Below are positions 1 through 7,946 of a stretch of 64,000 nt of DNA, piece by piece. Source of the stretch: Planctomycetota bacterium. GTDB lineage: Bacteria; Planctomycetota; Phycisphaerae; Sedimentisphaerales; Anaerobacaceae. Position 1 is the stretch's first letter. Each line of letters opens with the position of its first letter. The notes under the pieces are model-generated. The model ran no database searches. It saw nothing but the letters and a program-made list of their open reading frames with translations, and was not told the DNA's origin. The position numbers and the translations under genes were made by a program. The DNA lies in assembly GCA_019456145.1 (NCBI GenBank), contig VRUL01000006.1:32138-96137 (forward strand). The letters are read 5' to 3'.

Positions 1-380
1 TTGATAAACAGACACAATCCTAATATTGCACAATTCGTTGTAATGAGCGGCAAAAATATGCCAAAGCTCTCATAAAGACTCGGGAAAAATTTTCGCACAT
101 ACATCTCAACAAGTTGAACCGCACCTGCAATAACCAAAATGAAGCAAATGTATCGCGTAACCTCCAGACCAAGTTCCATCAGGACCCAATTGTCAATCAT
201 CCACGTCAGCGTCCCGCTAAGTGTTACAACAAAGGTTACTGCCATACCCATACCGAAGGCCATATCGATTCGCCCCGATACACCAAGATAGGGACAGATC
301 CCCAGAAACTTCGTGAGAACAAGGTTGTTCACTATCACGATGGATATGAAGCCGATAAGCAGAATATTAAGCGTATCCAT
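1..380 (-). CDS. rnfA: RnfA, membrane subunit of the Rnf complex (3' end beyond window)
   Basis: Integral membrane subunit of the Rnf complex, which couples electron transfer between ferredoxin and NAD to ion pumping. Reading the minus strand from the ATG at 380 gives MDTLNILLIGFISIVIVNN, then a conserved LGICPYLG stretch and several hydrophobic helices. The TTNCAILG motif near the window edge is typical of RnfA, where paired cysteines help bind a membrane [2Fe-2S] cluster. About 126 codons are visible of roughly 190 expected; the rest lies left of base 1. A GAGAGGAC ribosome-binding site precedes the start, 13 bp after the rnfE stop. The rnfC-D-G-E-A order predicts rnfB next, off window. Confidence 0.9.
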   Translation of the reverse strand, partial: MDTLNILLIGFISIVIVNNLVLTKFLGICPYLGVSGRIDMAFGMGMAVTFVVTLSGTLTWMIDNWVLMELGLEVTRYICFILVIAGAVQLVEMYVRKFFPSLYESFGIFLPLITTNCAILGLCLFI

Positions 381-393
381 TATTTCTGTCCTC

Positions 394-1011
394 TCAAGAC
401 TTCTTCCTGCTAACCACGTTCACAAGACCCAACATAAGCCCTAATGTTATAAACGCTCCCACAGGCATTCTCATAGCCGCCCACGGCACAAAACCGGTCG
501 GTAATATTGGTGTTTCCCAAACTGCACCGGTTGACAGAATCTCTCTTATCCCTGCTAAAACGCACAATGTTAATGTAAAGCCCACACCCATTCCAACAGC
601 ATCGACGATGCTTACAACCAGCCCGTTTTTACTCGCACATGCTTCGGCACGGCAAATGATAATACAGTTGACGATAATAAGCGGCACATACGGGCCAAGT
701 GTCTCGCTCATTTCCGGCTGAAATGCCTTCAAAAACAAATCCGCTATAGTAACAAAAGTCGCTATCGTCAGAGTAAACATCAGGATTCGAAGGTGCGGTT
801 TAAGAAGATCACGCATCAGGCTGACCACGATGTTGCTGCACACCAAAACAAAGATGACACTAATCCCCATAGTCAAAGCCGGCTTGACCGCCGCAGTAAC
901 AGCCAGAGTCGGACACATCCCAAGCAGAAGCCGAAACACCGGATTCTCACGCCATATGCCGGCCATAAATGTTTGGCCCAATATCGGGCTTTTTGTGCTC
1001 TCACTTGCCAT
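394..1011 (-). CDS. rnfE: RnfE, membrane subunit of the Rnf complex
   Basis: Paralogue of RnfA and second half of the paired membrane core that carries electrons across the bilayer. The 205-aa protein is almost wholly hydrophobic, with about six helices. It carries the family features NPVFRLLLGMCPTLAVT near the N-terminus and a VNCIIICRAEA segment in the middle, matching the cysteine-bearing half-helices of RnfA/RnfE and NqrD/NqrE. Its start overlaps the rnfG stop by one base (TAATG), so translation is probably coupled. Length and position fit the family. It could only be confused with NqrD, which the RnfC-type FeS partner upstream rules out. Confidence 0.93.
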   Translation of the reverse strand: MASESTKSPILGQTFMAGIWRENPVFRLLLGMCPTLAVTAAVKPALTMGISVIFVLVCSNIVVSLMRDLLKPHLRILMFTLTIATFVTIADLFLKAFQPEMSETLGPYVPLIIVNCIIICRAEACASKNGLVVSIVDAVGMGVGFTLTLCVLAGIREILSTGAVWETPILPTGFVPWAAMRMPVGAFITLGLMLGLVNVVSRKKS

Positions 1012-1616
1012 TATTGGTTTAAACCTGCCGTTTGTAACTTCTCTTTTATTTTGCCAATATATGTATTGAAGATTTTGACCACGGCCTCACTGCTGACCGT
1101 CGCTCCGCTAATCGCCAAAACCTCACTGTCCTTCGCCTCACCTGCCTTGATAAGTTCAAGATTGCCTGCGGCAATGCCCTTGAATTGATCCCGGAACTTG
1201 TCTTCTTTGATTTTGTCACCGAAGCCGGGAGTCTCATTGCTTGAGAGGACATCAAAACCCAGGAATTTCTCACATTTGGAATCAACAGCTATCACAAGTT
1301 TAATCTTGTCGGCAAAGCCGGAGCCCACGGCAACAAATGCAAATCCGGCTGTTTTGCGCTGGACGTCAAGGACTCGGTAAATATCTGTTTTAGTAATCTT
1401 GCCCCTGCCACCCGGTATATTCACATCCTGTATCACTATTTCAAAGTCGTTGGCATCGTTGACCAGACCAACTATCAGTTCATTAAGTTTGTAAATTTCG
1501 TTTTGATGTATGCGCTCGGACCACGCCGCATTGGCTATCGCCAGCAATAGACCGAAACAGAACGCCGAAATAATCAACAGCCAGCTTTGTTCGAGAAAGT
1601 ATTTTATCTTAGACAC
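1011..1616 (-). CDS. rnfG: RnfG, covalent-FMN subunit of the Rnf complex
   Basis: Membrane-anchored extracytoplasmic subunit carrying covalently bound FMN. One N-terminal helix (residues about 11-32) is followed by a soluble FMN-binding domain. The SGATVSS motif near residue 170 matches the SGAT(S/T) site where ApbE esterifies FMN to the threonine. The NETPGFGDKI motif before it is also typical of RnfG/NqrC. ApbE is encoded at the head of the same operon, which supports flavinylation. The start overlaps the end of rnfD by 8 bp. Confidence 0.93.
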   Translation of the reverse strand: MSKIKYFLEQSWLLIISAFCFGLLLAIANAAWSERIHQNEIYKLNELIVGLVNDANDFEIVIQDVNIPGGRGKITKTDIYRVLDVQRKTAGFAFVAVGSGFADKIKLVIAVDSKCEKFLGFDVLSSNETPGFGDKIKEDKFRDQFKGIAAGNLELIKAGEAKDSEVLAISGATVSSEAVVKIFNTYIGKIKEKLQTAGLNQ

Positions 1617-2631
1617 CAGGCTTACCTCCTGCCGGTATACGCTTAAAAAGTCTGTCTATCAAAGGTGTAACCGCGTTCATTAAGAGGATAGAGTACATCA
1701 CGCCTTCCGGATAACCTCCGATGACCCTTATAAGCATGGTTATTGTCCCTACCCCTATACCGAAAAGCCACATTCCTCTCCGCGTCAAAGGGGCCGTAAC
1801 AGGGTCGGTAGCAATAAAGAAAACGCACAGCAGCATTCCACCGCTGCACAGGTGAGCAAGTGGCCGGATATAGGCTTCCGGATTTATTATATAAAGTACA
1901 CCTGCAAAGACAAAAGTGGAGACCAATACAGCTAACGGGATATGAAAGCTTATCGTGCGTCGTATCAGCAAATACAGGCACCCAATAAATAGTGCAATTG
2001 CGCTGGTCTCACCCAAACAGCCACCAACCTCACCTACGAACATTGCGTTCAACTGTTCATTGGCAACGCTGGCCGGCTCTTTTCGCTTTATCGCCATTTT
2101 GCTCCACGCCAAAGGTGTTGCCTGTGTCCGTGCGTCGATTTCGTTTTCTGCCGAAATTACGGGCATTGACGGATTGATTGTGGCCGGGACCGTCCACGTT
2201 GTCATCAACATTCCGAAAGAAGCCGCTAAAAAGGCTCTGCCGACCATCGCAGGATTAAAGATATTGGCACCAAGACCACCAAAAACCATTTTGCCGATCG
2301 CCACCGCAAAAACGCTCCCGATTACTCCTGCCCAAACAGGAAAAGCCGGTGGAAGCGACAAAGCAAGGATAACACCCGTGACAACGGCACTGAAATCGCC
2401 AAGGGAACTCGGCTTTTTGCGGATTAGATTACACAGCCATTCCGTTGCAACGCACGAGATAACACACGTACTGACCAAAATAAGCGCATAAAAATGGAAG
2501 TAATAACCCGCTGCCGCCATAGCAGGAACCAGCCCGATTACAACGTCTATCATGACCTTGTGCGTCCAGAGAGGCCTGCTGATATGCGGTGCAGATGATA
2601 CTGTTATATTGTAGTTTTGAGTATCGTCCAT
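1609..2631 (-). CDS. rnfD: RnfD, flavinylated membrane subunit of the Rnf complex
   Basis: Large integral membrane subunit, homologous to NqrB, carrying a second covalent FMN and probably part of the ion path. The 340-aa protein has about eight or nine hydrophobic helices. GxNxFNPAMVGRAF near residue 130 is a family signature. DARTQATPLA near residues 166-175 matches the flavinylation site, with Thr near residue 172 the likely FMN-linked residue. It sits between rnfC and rnfG as in most Rnf operons. No anomalies seen. Confidence 0.93.
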   Translation of the reverse strand: MDDTQNYNITVSSAPHISRPLWTHKVMIDVVIGLVPAMAAAGYYFHFYALILVSTCVISCVATEWLCNLIRKKPSSLGDFSAVVTGVILALSLPPAFPVWAGVIGSVFAVAIGKMVFGGLGANIFNPAMVGRAFLAASFGMLMTTWTVPATINPSMPVISAENEIDARTQATPLAWSKMAIKRKEPASVANEQLNAMFVGEVGGCLGETSAIALFIGCLYLLIRRTISFHIPLAVLVSTFVFAGVLYIINPEAYIRPLAHLCSGGMLLCVFFIATDPVTAPLTRRGMWLFGIGVGTITMLIRVIGGYPEGVMYSILLMNAVTPLIDRLFKRIPAGGKPGV

Positions 2632-2685
2632 TTCGTATTCTGTATTGTGTATCTCGCTTTATGCTTCAAGAGATACGCTTTACAT

Positions 2686-4059
2686 TTATTTTCCCATCTT
2701 CTTCTTTTGCCGGGCAAGAAGCGTCTTGCCCGTCTTGATATATCCTGTAATTTCTATATTCGCCGGGCAAACATAACTGCAGCAGCCGCACTCGATACAG
2801 GCATTCATATAATAACTTTCTGCTACGTCTAACAGATTATATTTTACGGCATGGGAAATCTTTGTCGGGTTCAGATGTTCAGGACAGACTTCCAGGCATC
2901 TGCCGCAGTGAATACAAGGCGTTTGGCGCCCCGTAAATTTGGCCTCACTTATTTGTTTTACCGTTAGTACCGTTATGGCACCGCTGGTTTTGGTGATAGG
3001 TGTTGTCAAATCGGCAATTGCTATCCCCATCATTGGACCGCCAAGAATCACCCTTACAGCTTCTTCTTTGAGTCCTCCGCAGAATTCTATAAGCTCACTA
3101 ACCGACGTCCCTATAGGAACATAATAATTGCCCGGTTTTCCGACTCCTTCTCCCGTAACCGTTACAACCCTTCGAGTTAGAGGCAAGTCGCCGACCACTG
3201 CTTCGGTAATTGCCGCAGCCGTGGCAACGTTAAGCACAACAACACCTATCATCGGTGGAATCCCGCCCGTTGGCACTTGCTTCTTTAGAATCGCTCTTAT
3301 AAGCTGCCTTTCACCGCCTTGAGGAAATTTTGTTTTGACAGGGACAACTTGAATCTCATCAATGTTGGAGAAACTTCGCAATGTTTCGTTCATTGCCTCT
3401 ATGGCTTTGGGCTTGTTATCTTCAATCCCGATGAATACCTCGGAACAGCCGGAAGCTCGTTTGGCAAGTAACATCCCGGCGATGATTTGCCTTGTCCACT
3501 CCAACATTATACGGTAGTCGCACGTTATATAAGGCTCGCATTCACAGCCGTTGATAATCAGTGTCTCTTTGGGAAGTCGCGGATCGGGTTCGATCTTTAC
3601 CCTCGTAGGAAAACCTGCTCCCCCCATACCCACAATCCCTGACTGTCGGACTGAATCACATATCTGTTCCGCTGAATAGTTGTTTGCGTCGAAATCATCG
3701 TCTAATTTAAAGGGCGTAAGCCTCGTCGGACTATTGGGGAATGCTTCTATAACTACTGCTTCGCTTCGACCTAAGACCGCGTGCGACCGCAGGGCGATTG
3801 CTTTTACTTTGCCGTTGATAGGCGAATGGATCGGCGCAGAAACAAATGCGTCAGAGTCACCGATTTTTTGCTCCGCCTGGACCATATCTCCTTTTTTAAC
3901 CAGCGGTCGGCAAACAGCACCGATATGCTGGCTCAGCATAATCGCAACTTCGGTGACGGCAGGGCCCGGCTCTATTTGGCTTTCAACGGTAAGCCCTTTG
4001 CTTTCCGATGGATGACTGCCACCCTTAAATGTAAGTCTGCTTTTAGTCTCAATTCTCAT
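2686..4059 (-). CDS. rnfC: RnfC, NAD/flavin- and FeS-binding subunit of the Rnf complex
   Basis: Peripheral cytoplasmic subunit that exchanges electrons with NAD. The 457-aa protein has an N-terminal RnfC barrel/sandwich region, a Complex-I-51-kDa-like segment with GMGGAGFPTRVKI (flavin/NAD site) and INGCECEPYITCD, and two C-terminal [4Fe-4S] motifs: CIHCGRCLEVCP at about 382-392 and CIECGCCSYVCP at about 421-431. It is of the short type without the long alanine-rich tail of gammaproteobacterial RnfC. No strong Shine-Dalgarno precedes the ATG, so it may be coupled to the small gene upstream. Confidence 0.94.
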   Translation of the reverse strand: MRIETKSRLTFKGGSHPSESKGLTVESQIEPGPAVTEVAIMLSQHIGAVCRPLVKKGDMVQAEQKIGDSDAFVSAPIHSPINGKVKAIALRSHAVLGRSEAVVIEAFPNSPTRLTPFKLDDDFDANNYSAEQICDSVRQSGIVGMGGAGFPTRVKIEPDPRLPKETLIINGCECEPYITCDYRIMLEWTRQIIAGMLLAKRASGCSEVFIGIEDNKPKAIEAMNETLRSFSNIDEIQVVPVKTKFPQGGERQLIRAILKKQVPTGGIPPMIGVVVLNVATAAAITEAVVGDLPLTRRVVTVTGEGVGKPGNYYVPIGTSVSELIEFCGGLKEEAVRVILGGPMMGIAIADLTTPITKTSGAITVLTVKQISEAKFTGRQTPCIHCGRCLEVCPEHLNPTKISHAVKYNLLDVAESYYMNACIECGCCSYVCPANIEITGYIKTGKTLLARQKKKMGK

Positions 4060-4077
4060 ATTTGAAAAATGTGCGCT

Positions 4078-4371
4078 TTATTTGTTTTTAATAAGCCCTT
4101 TATTGATCAATCTTGTTATCAATATGCAGATGCAGGTTGCCAAAAGGGCTAATAGCAAGCCTATGACTGTCTGCGCTCCTTTGTTGTGTATCACTTCGGC
4201 TAATATCCTGTCGAAAGCGGCTAAACAGCCGATAAAAACCACTATTGGCAGCAAAAAAGCAGCTAAAACTTCCAAAACGACCGATTGGCCGTGAATTTTG
4301 CCTAACTTCTCGTAAACTTCTTGACAGCGACTTTTATAGTTACACGCCTGACAGATCTTTTGTTCATCCAT
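4078..4371 (-). CDS. Small Cys-motif membrane protein in the rnf operon (RseC-like?)
   Basis: A 97-aa protein counted from the internal ATG at 4371; an upstream ATG at 4404 would add 11 residues without a better ribosome-binding site. It opens with a short cytoplasmic cysteine motif, CQACNYKSRC, followed by two hydrophobic helices (about residues 30-55 and 65-88) and a basic tail. The layout recalls RseC/MucC-family proteins that accompany Rnf/Rsx clusters, but the Cys motif and size do not match closely enough to assign it. It lies between apbE and rnfC on the same strand, so a role in Rnf assembly or redox maintenance is an inference from position only. Confidence 0.75.
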   Translation of the reverse strand: MDEQKICQACNYKSRCQEVYEKLGKIHGQSVVLEVLAAFLLPIVVFIGCLAAFDRILAEVIHNKGAQTVIGLLLALLATCICILITRLINKGLIKNK

Positions 4372-4486
4372 AGTCTTTACTACCGTTCGTATAGAATAAA
4401 GCACACTTTATAATAGATATGCTGGAAATTTTCAAACAATTTTTTCCAATTAGTAAAAAACGCGACGTCTGCTGTCGTTTCCTTTT

Positions 4487-5545
4487 TTATTTTATGTATT
4501 TTTCTGCCCCGCTGGTCTTGATAAGCTGGTATTCGGGTGACGGAGTTATTAAGATTGCCTCTATTCCAGGAATTGTCTCGATTAAGGCAAGGCCTTTTTC
4601 AGGCCCCATCACGCTTACTGTTGTGGCCAGGGCATCAGCATCAATTGCATCCTGAGAAATAATGGTCACGCTTGACATGCCTTCGGCGCTTGCTCCGGTA
4701 TCGCGGTTCATGATATGGCTGTACCTTTTGCCCTCAACCAAAACGAATCGACGATAACCACCGCTGGTAGCAATGGCGGCGTTTCTCAATTTCAAAACCA
4801 GCAAGACCCGGCTGGCATTACCAGCCAGACTCTGGTCGGCATCTTCCGGTTCAGTGGGGTCCTCCAGTCCGATACGCCATGTTTTTTTACCTCTGGGTGG
4901 CAAACCAAAGCATCGAATGTCACCCCCTACGTCGACCATTCCGCCGACAGCCCCGCCAGCTCGCATTGCCTCGACCGCCAGGTCGATCGCGTATCCTTTC
5001 GCTATGCCGCCCAAATCCAGCTTCATATCTTCAACCGAAAATCGCACAGTCATTTCATTTGCGTCGAGTATCAGCTTTTCATAGCCCACTTTCGAGCGTG
5101 CTTGTTCTAATTCGGCATCGGTTGGGACAGTATTGACTTCTGCTGCCGAACGCCAGAGATCGGACAGCGGTCCGATTGTAATATCGAACGCGCCTTCGGA
5201 GAGCCTGCTGAATTCAACGCTTTTCTGCAAAACCTCTAACGTAGACTTGCTGACTTTGACGTCCCTTTGGGCCGAGTCTCTATTGACCTGGCTTATCTCC
5301 GAATCGCTTTTATAATCACTCATTAGATTATCAACTTTTTCAAGTTCGGCAAAAGCGGTCTCAACACATTTCTTAGCTGTGTTAGGATCTTTGGCAATAG
5401 CTTTTAGATGGGCGAAAGTACCCATAACCAGCCGATAGCCGCTATCGGCTTCGACTCGGTGATCAGGCCGGAAAATGTATAACGCCAAACTCAAAATCGC
5501 GCAAATAATAATGGCAATTATAAGCCATAGTATCTTCCGAATCAT
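4487..5545 (-). CDS. apbE: FAD:protein FMN transferase ApbE
   Basis: Transfers FMN from FAD onto threonines of flavoproteins such as RnfG and RnfD. One N-terminal helix (residues about 3-22) anchors it to the membrane. Family motifs follow: GTFAHLKA, EGAFDITIGPLSDLWR, LDLGGIAKGYAID (FAD binding), VDVGGDI, ATSGGY, and SHIMNRDTG followed by SQDAIDADALAT (metal and flavin site). The start at 5545 is preferred over 5578 because AAGGG lies just upstream. It is the first gene of the operon leading into rnfC-D-G-E-A, which makes the Rnf flavoproteins its likely substrates. Confidence 0.93.
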   Translation of the reverse strand: MIRKILWLIIAIIICAILSLALYIFRPDHRVEADSGYRLVMGTFAHLKAIAKDPNTAKKCVETAFAELEKVDNLMSDYKSDSEISQVNRDSAQRDVKVSKSTLEVLQKSVEFSRLSEGAFDITIGPLSDLWRSAAEVNTVPTDAELEQARSKVGYEKLILDANEMTVRFSVEDMKLDLGGIAKGYAIDLAVEAMRAGGAVGGMVDVGGDIRCFGLPPRGKKTWRIGLEDPTEPEDADQSLAGNASRVLLVLKLRNAAIATSGGYRRFVLVEGKRYSHIMNRDTGASAEGMSSVTIISQDAIDADALATTVSVMGPEKGLALIETIPGIEAILITPSPEYQLIKTSGAEKYIK

Positions 5546-5624
5546 AAATACCCTTATACAACAAAAACTGTAAATCATGACAGCGAACAGTATATGCGCT
5601 GTACGCTAAACGTTAATTATACTG

Positions 5625-5630
5625 TATAAT
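5625..5630 (+). promoter_or_regulatory. Consensus -10 box immediately before a GTG start (leaderless candidate)
   Basis: A perfect TATAAT ends 6 bases before the GTG at 5637. Transcription would normally begin at about 5636-5638, placing the start codon at the mRNA 5' end. No Shine-Dalgarno is visible in the intervening bases. The -35 region (about 5602-5607) is poor. Confidence 0.45.
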
Positions 5631-5636
5631 GTCATT

Positions 5637-7436
5637 GTGAATAAGAAAGAAGTAACAATATTAGCTCAGCGCGTCGACCGCGAGTTTCTGCCGTTTGTTC
5701 GCAGGCCCGGCAGATATATCGGCGGTGAGATAAATCAAATCAAAAAGGACCTTCCCCAATGCGCTCTGTCGGTCGCACTGTGCTTCCCGGATGTCTACGA
5801 AGTGGGGATGAGTCATACCGGGCTGATGATTATCTACGATGTTATCAATAAAATCGAAGGTGTGGCTGCTGAGCGGGTTTTTGCGCCCTGGATAGATGCT
5901 GAAAAAGTCCTGCGTGAGAAAGAGATCAGTCTGTTTAGTCTGGAATCCGCCGCGGCACTGAAAAGCTTTGATATCATCGGCTTTAGCTTAACCAACGAGC
6001 TTTGCTATACCAACGTTCTAAATATGCTCGACCTCGGCGGTTTCAATATTCGCAGCACCGATAGAGGCCAGGACGAGCCTTTGGTCATTGCAGGCGGCGG
6101 ACAGGCGAACTGCTGCGAACCTATTGCTGATTTCATCGACTTGTTTGTATTAGGCGAAGCTGAAGAAGCTGTTGTTGAACTGATAGAGCTGGTTAAGCAT
6201 GGAAAAGAAACCGGCCTGACAAAAAAGGACATACTGCTCTCGGCCGCTAAAAAATTCGACTGGTTTTATGTCCCTGCGCTATATGAGTTTCAATATGAAC
6301 GGGCAAAGATAATATCGTTTCAGCCATGTGTACCTGAGCTGCGGTCGAAATTTAACAATGCGGTTGTTGAGGATTTTGAAAACGCTGCTGTCCCGCTTCG
6401 CCCGATAGTCCCGTTCACCAAAGCCGTTCACGAGCGGGTGAGCGTTGAGATTATGCGAGGCTGCCCCGGCCGGTGCAGATTCTGTAAAGCCAGCTTTTGC
6501 AGAAGACCGATTCGATACCGCAGTGTCAAAAAGATTATTGATATCGCAAAGGCCTGTTACAAGGCAACGGGATTCGATACGGTCAGCCTCCTGAGCTTAT
6601 CAACCGCTGATTATCCGAAGCTCAGAGAATTAGTCGACGGTTTGCAGGCATATTTTAAAGATAAGTACGTCGGCCTGTCACTGCCGAGTCTGCGCGTTGA
6701 CCAATCGGCCATTACAGGGCTTGCTGAATCGCTCAGCTCGGTTAGAAAAGGAGGTATGACAATTGCGGTTGAAGCCGCCGGCGAAAATCTAAGACAGATT
6801 ATCAATAAGCCGCTCAAAGATGACGATTTGTTTGACGCGGCGGGGGCCGCTTATAGGGCCGGATGGCAGCGATTGAAACTGTACTTTATGGTCGGCCTCC
6901 CCGGTGAAACCCAGGAGGATATAAAACAAATTGTTCACCTGTCCTTTCAATTAGCCAAACTTCGCAAAGAAATTGACGGCAAGACCGGGCAGATTAACAT
7001 TACCATAAGCTGGCTCACACCTAAAGCGCACACGCCTTTCGGCTGGCTCGGGCAAAAACCAATGGCGTATTTCGAACAGGCAAAACAGTTAATACTCGAT
7101 GAGAAAAGAAAACTCCGCGCAAGATTTTTACAGTTCAAGTTCCATCGGATAGAACGCAGTGTTCTGGAGTCGGCGATAGGCCGCGGCGACAGGCGCCTGT
7201 GCGGCGTTATCGAAGCTGCCTGGCGGGACGGTGCAAGGTTCGATTTGTGGGATGAGTGTTTCGACTATACGATCTGGCAAAAAGCCTTTGAGAAGTTCGG
7301 AATGGATATCGACACTGCCGCCCAAAAGGAGTTTGAGCGTGACGAGATTCTGCCGTGGGAACATTTAGGCGGTCCGGAGAAAGAGTATCTGCTTACCCAT
7401 CTGGATGAAGCAATGAAAAGAGTTGAGAGTTGGTAA
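5637..7436 (+). CDS. B12-binding radical SAM protein (TIGR03960 family)
   Basis: A 599-aa radical SAM protein of the family with an N-terminal B12-binding-like region, here around FPDVYEVGMSHTGLMIIYD (about residues 50-70). The core carries MRGCPGRCRFCKASFC (about 272-287), a CX3CX2C cluster motif for the SAM-cleaving [4Fe-4S] centre. MVGLPGETQEDI is the usual loop of B12-radical SAM enzymes. In many bacteria this family is followed by or fused to a DUF2344 partner; none is present here. Substrate unknown. Divergent from apbE with only 91 bp between, and the GTG start has no Shine-Dalgarno. Confidence 0.9.
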   Translation: MNKKEVTILAQRVDREFLPFVRRPGRYIGGEINQIKKDLPQCALSVALCFPDVYEVGMSHTGLMIIYDVINKIEGVAAERVFAPWIDAEKVLREKEISLFSLESAAALKSFDIIGFSLTNELCYTNVLNMLDLGGFNIRSTDRGQDEPLVIAGGGQANCCEPIADFIDLFVLGEAEEAVVELIELVKHGKETGLTKKDILLSAAKKFDWFYVPALYEFQYERAKIISFQPCVPELRSKFNNAVVEDFENAAVPLRPIVPFTKAVHERVSVEIMRGCPGRCRFCKASFCRRPIRYRSVKKIIDIAKACYKATGFDTVSLLSLSTADYPKLRELVDGLQAYFKDKYVGLSLPSLRVDQSAITGLAESLSSVRKGGMTIAVEAAGENLRQIINKPLKDDDLFDAAGAAYRAGWQRLKLYFMVGLPGETQEDIKQIVHLSFQLAKLRKEIDGKTGQINITISWLTPKAHTPFGWLGQKPMAYFEQAKQLILDEKRKLRARFLQFKFHRIERSVLESAIGRGDRRLCGVIEAAWRDGARFDLWDECFDYTIWQKAFEKFGMDIDTAAQKEFERDEILPWEHLGGPEKEYLLTHLDEAMKRVESW

Positions 7437-7946
7437 AAAAGAGATAGCAAAGCGGGATTTTCTGCTTAATGACGGGGATTGGTACAAGAAAAACGGTTTC
7501 AGGCATCAAAATAGGGCGCTAAAAAAGGGATTAAAACATTTTTTTCATAAACGCTTTAAATTCCTTGTAAATACAATTGCTCTTGTGCTACAATAATAAT
7601 AAAGTTATAAGGCCAAGGCAGACAAAGCTATTATAATATTTTTGTTGCCATCATAAACTTGTAATTGATTTCATACCGATCCTGCCTTCCAAAGTTAGTA
7701 GTTTCTTTCTTGGCGTTCTGTGCAGATTGTTTAGGGCGTTATAAAGAGAAACGAGGTACGAAAAATGCGGAATTTGGGGAACAGAATGCCAGCTTCGCGC
7801 ATCTTATAAAAAAGCGCAAAACGTCTGTAGTAAGAAAGCAGTATCATTATGTACAAACGAAGACTCAATTTATACAAACCTGGTACAGGTGCGGTGCCTG
7901 TGTCGTCATAATAGATTTATCATAAATATTTTGAAAGGAGTGAAAA
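7437..7946. other. 510-bp intergenic region with a possible promoter
   Basis: No convincing gene. On the plus strand TTGTAA (7565-7570) and TACAAT (7589-7594) are separated by 18 bp and could start a leader of about 345 nt for the beta-helix gene at 7947. The 86-codon open frame inside (7665-7925) lacks a ribosome-binding site and any family resemblance. A good TTGAAAGGAG ribosome-binding site lies just before 7947. Confidence 0.4.

Noticed and set aside
7665..7925. 86-aa plus-strand frame before the beta-helix gene
   Set aside because: No ribosome-binding site and no recognisable family; the composition is like non-coding DNA.
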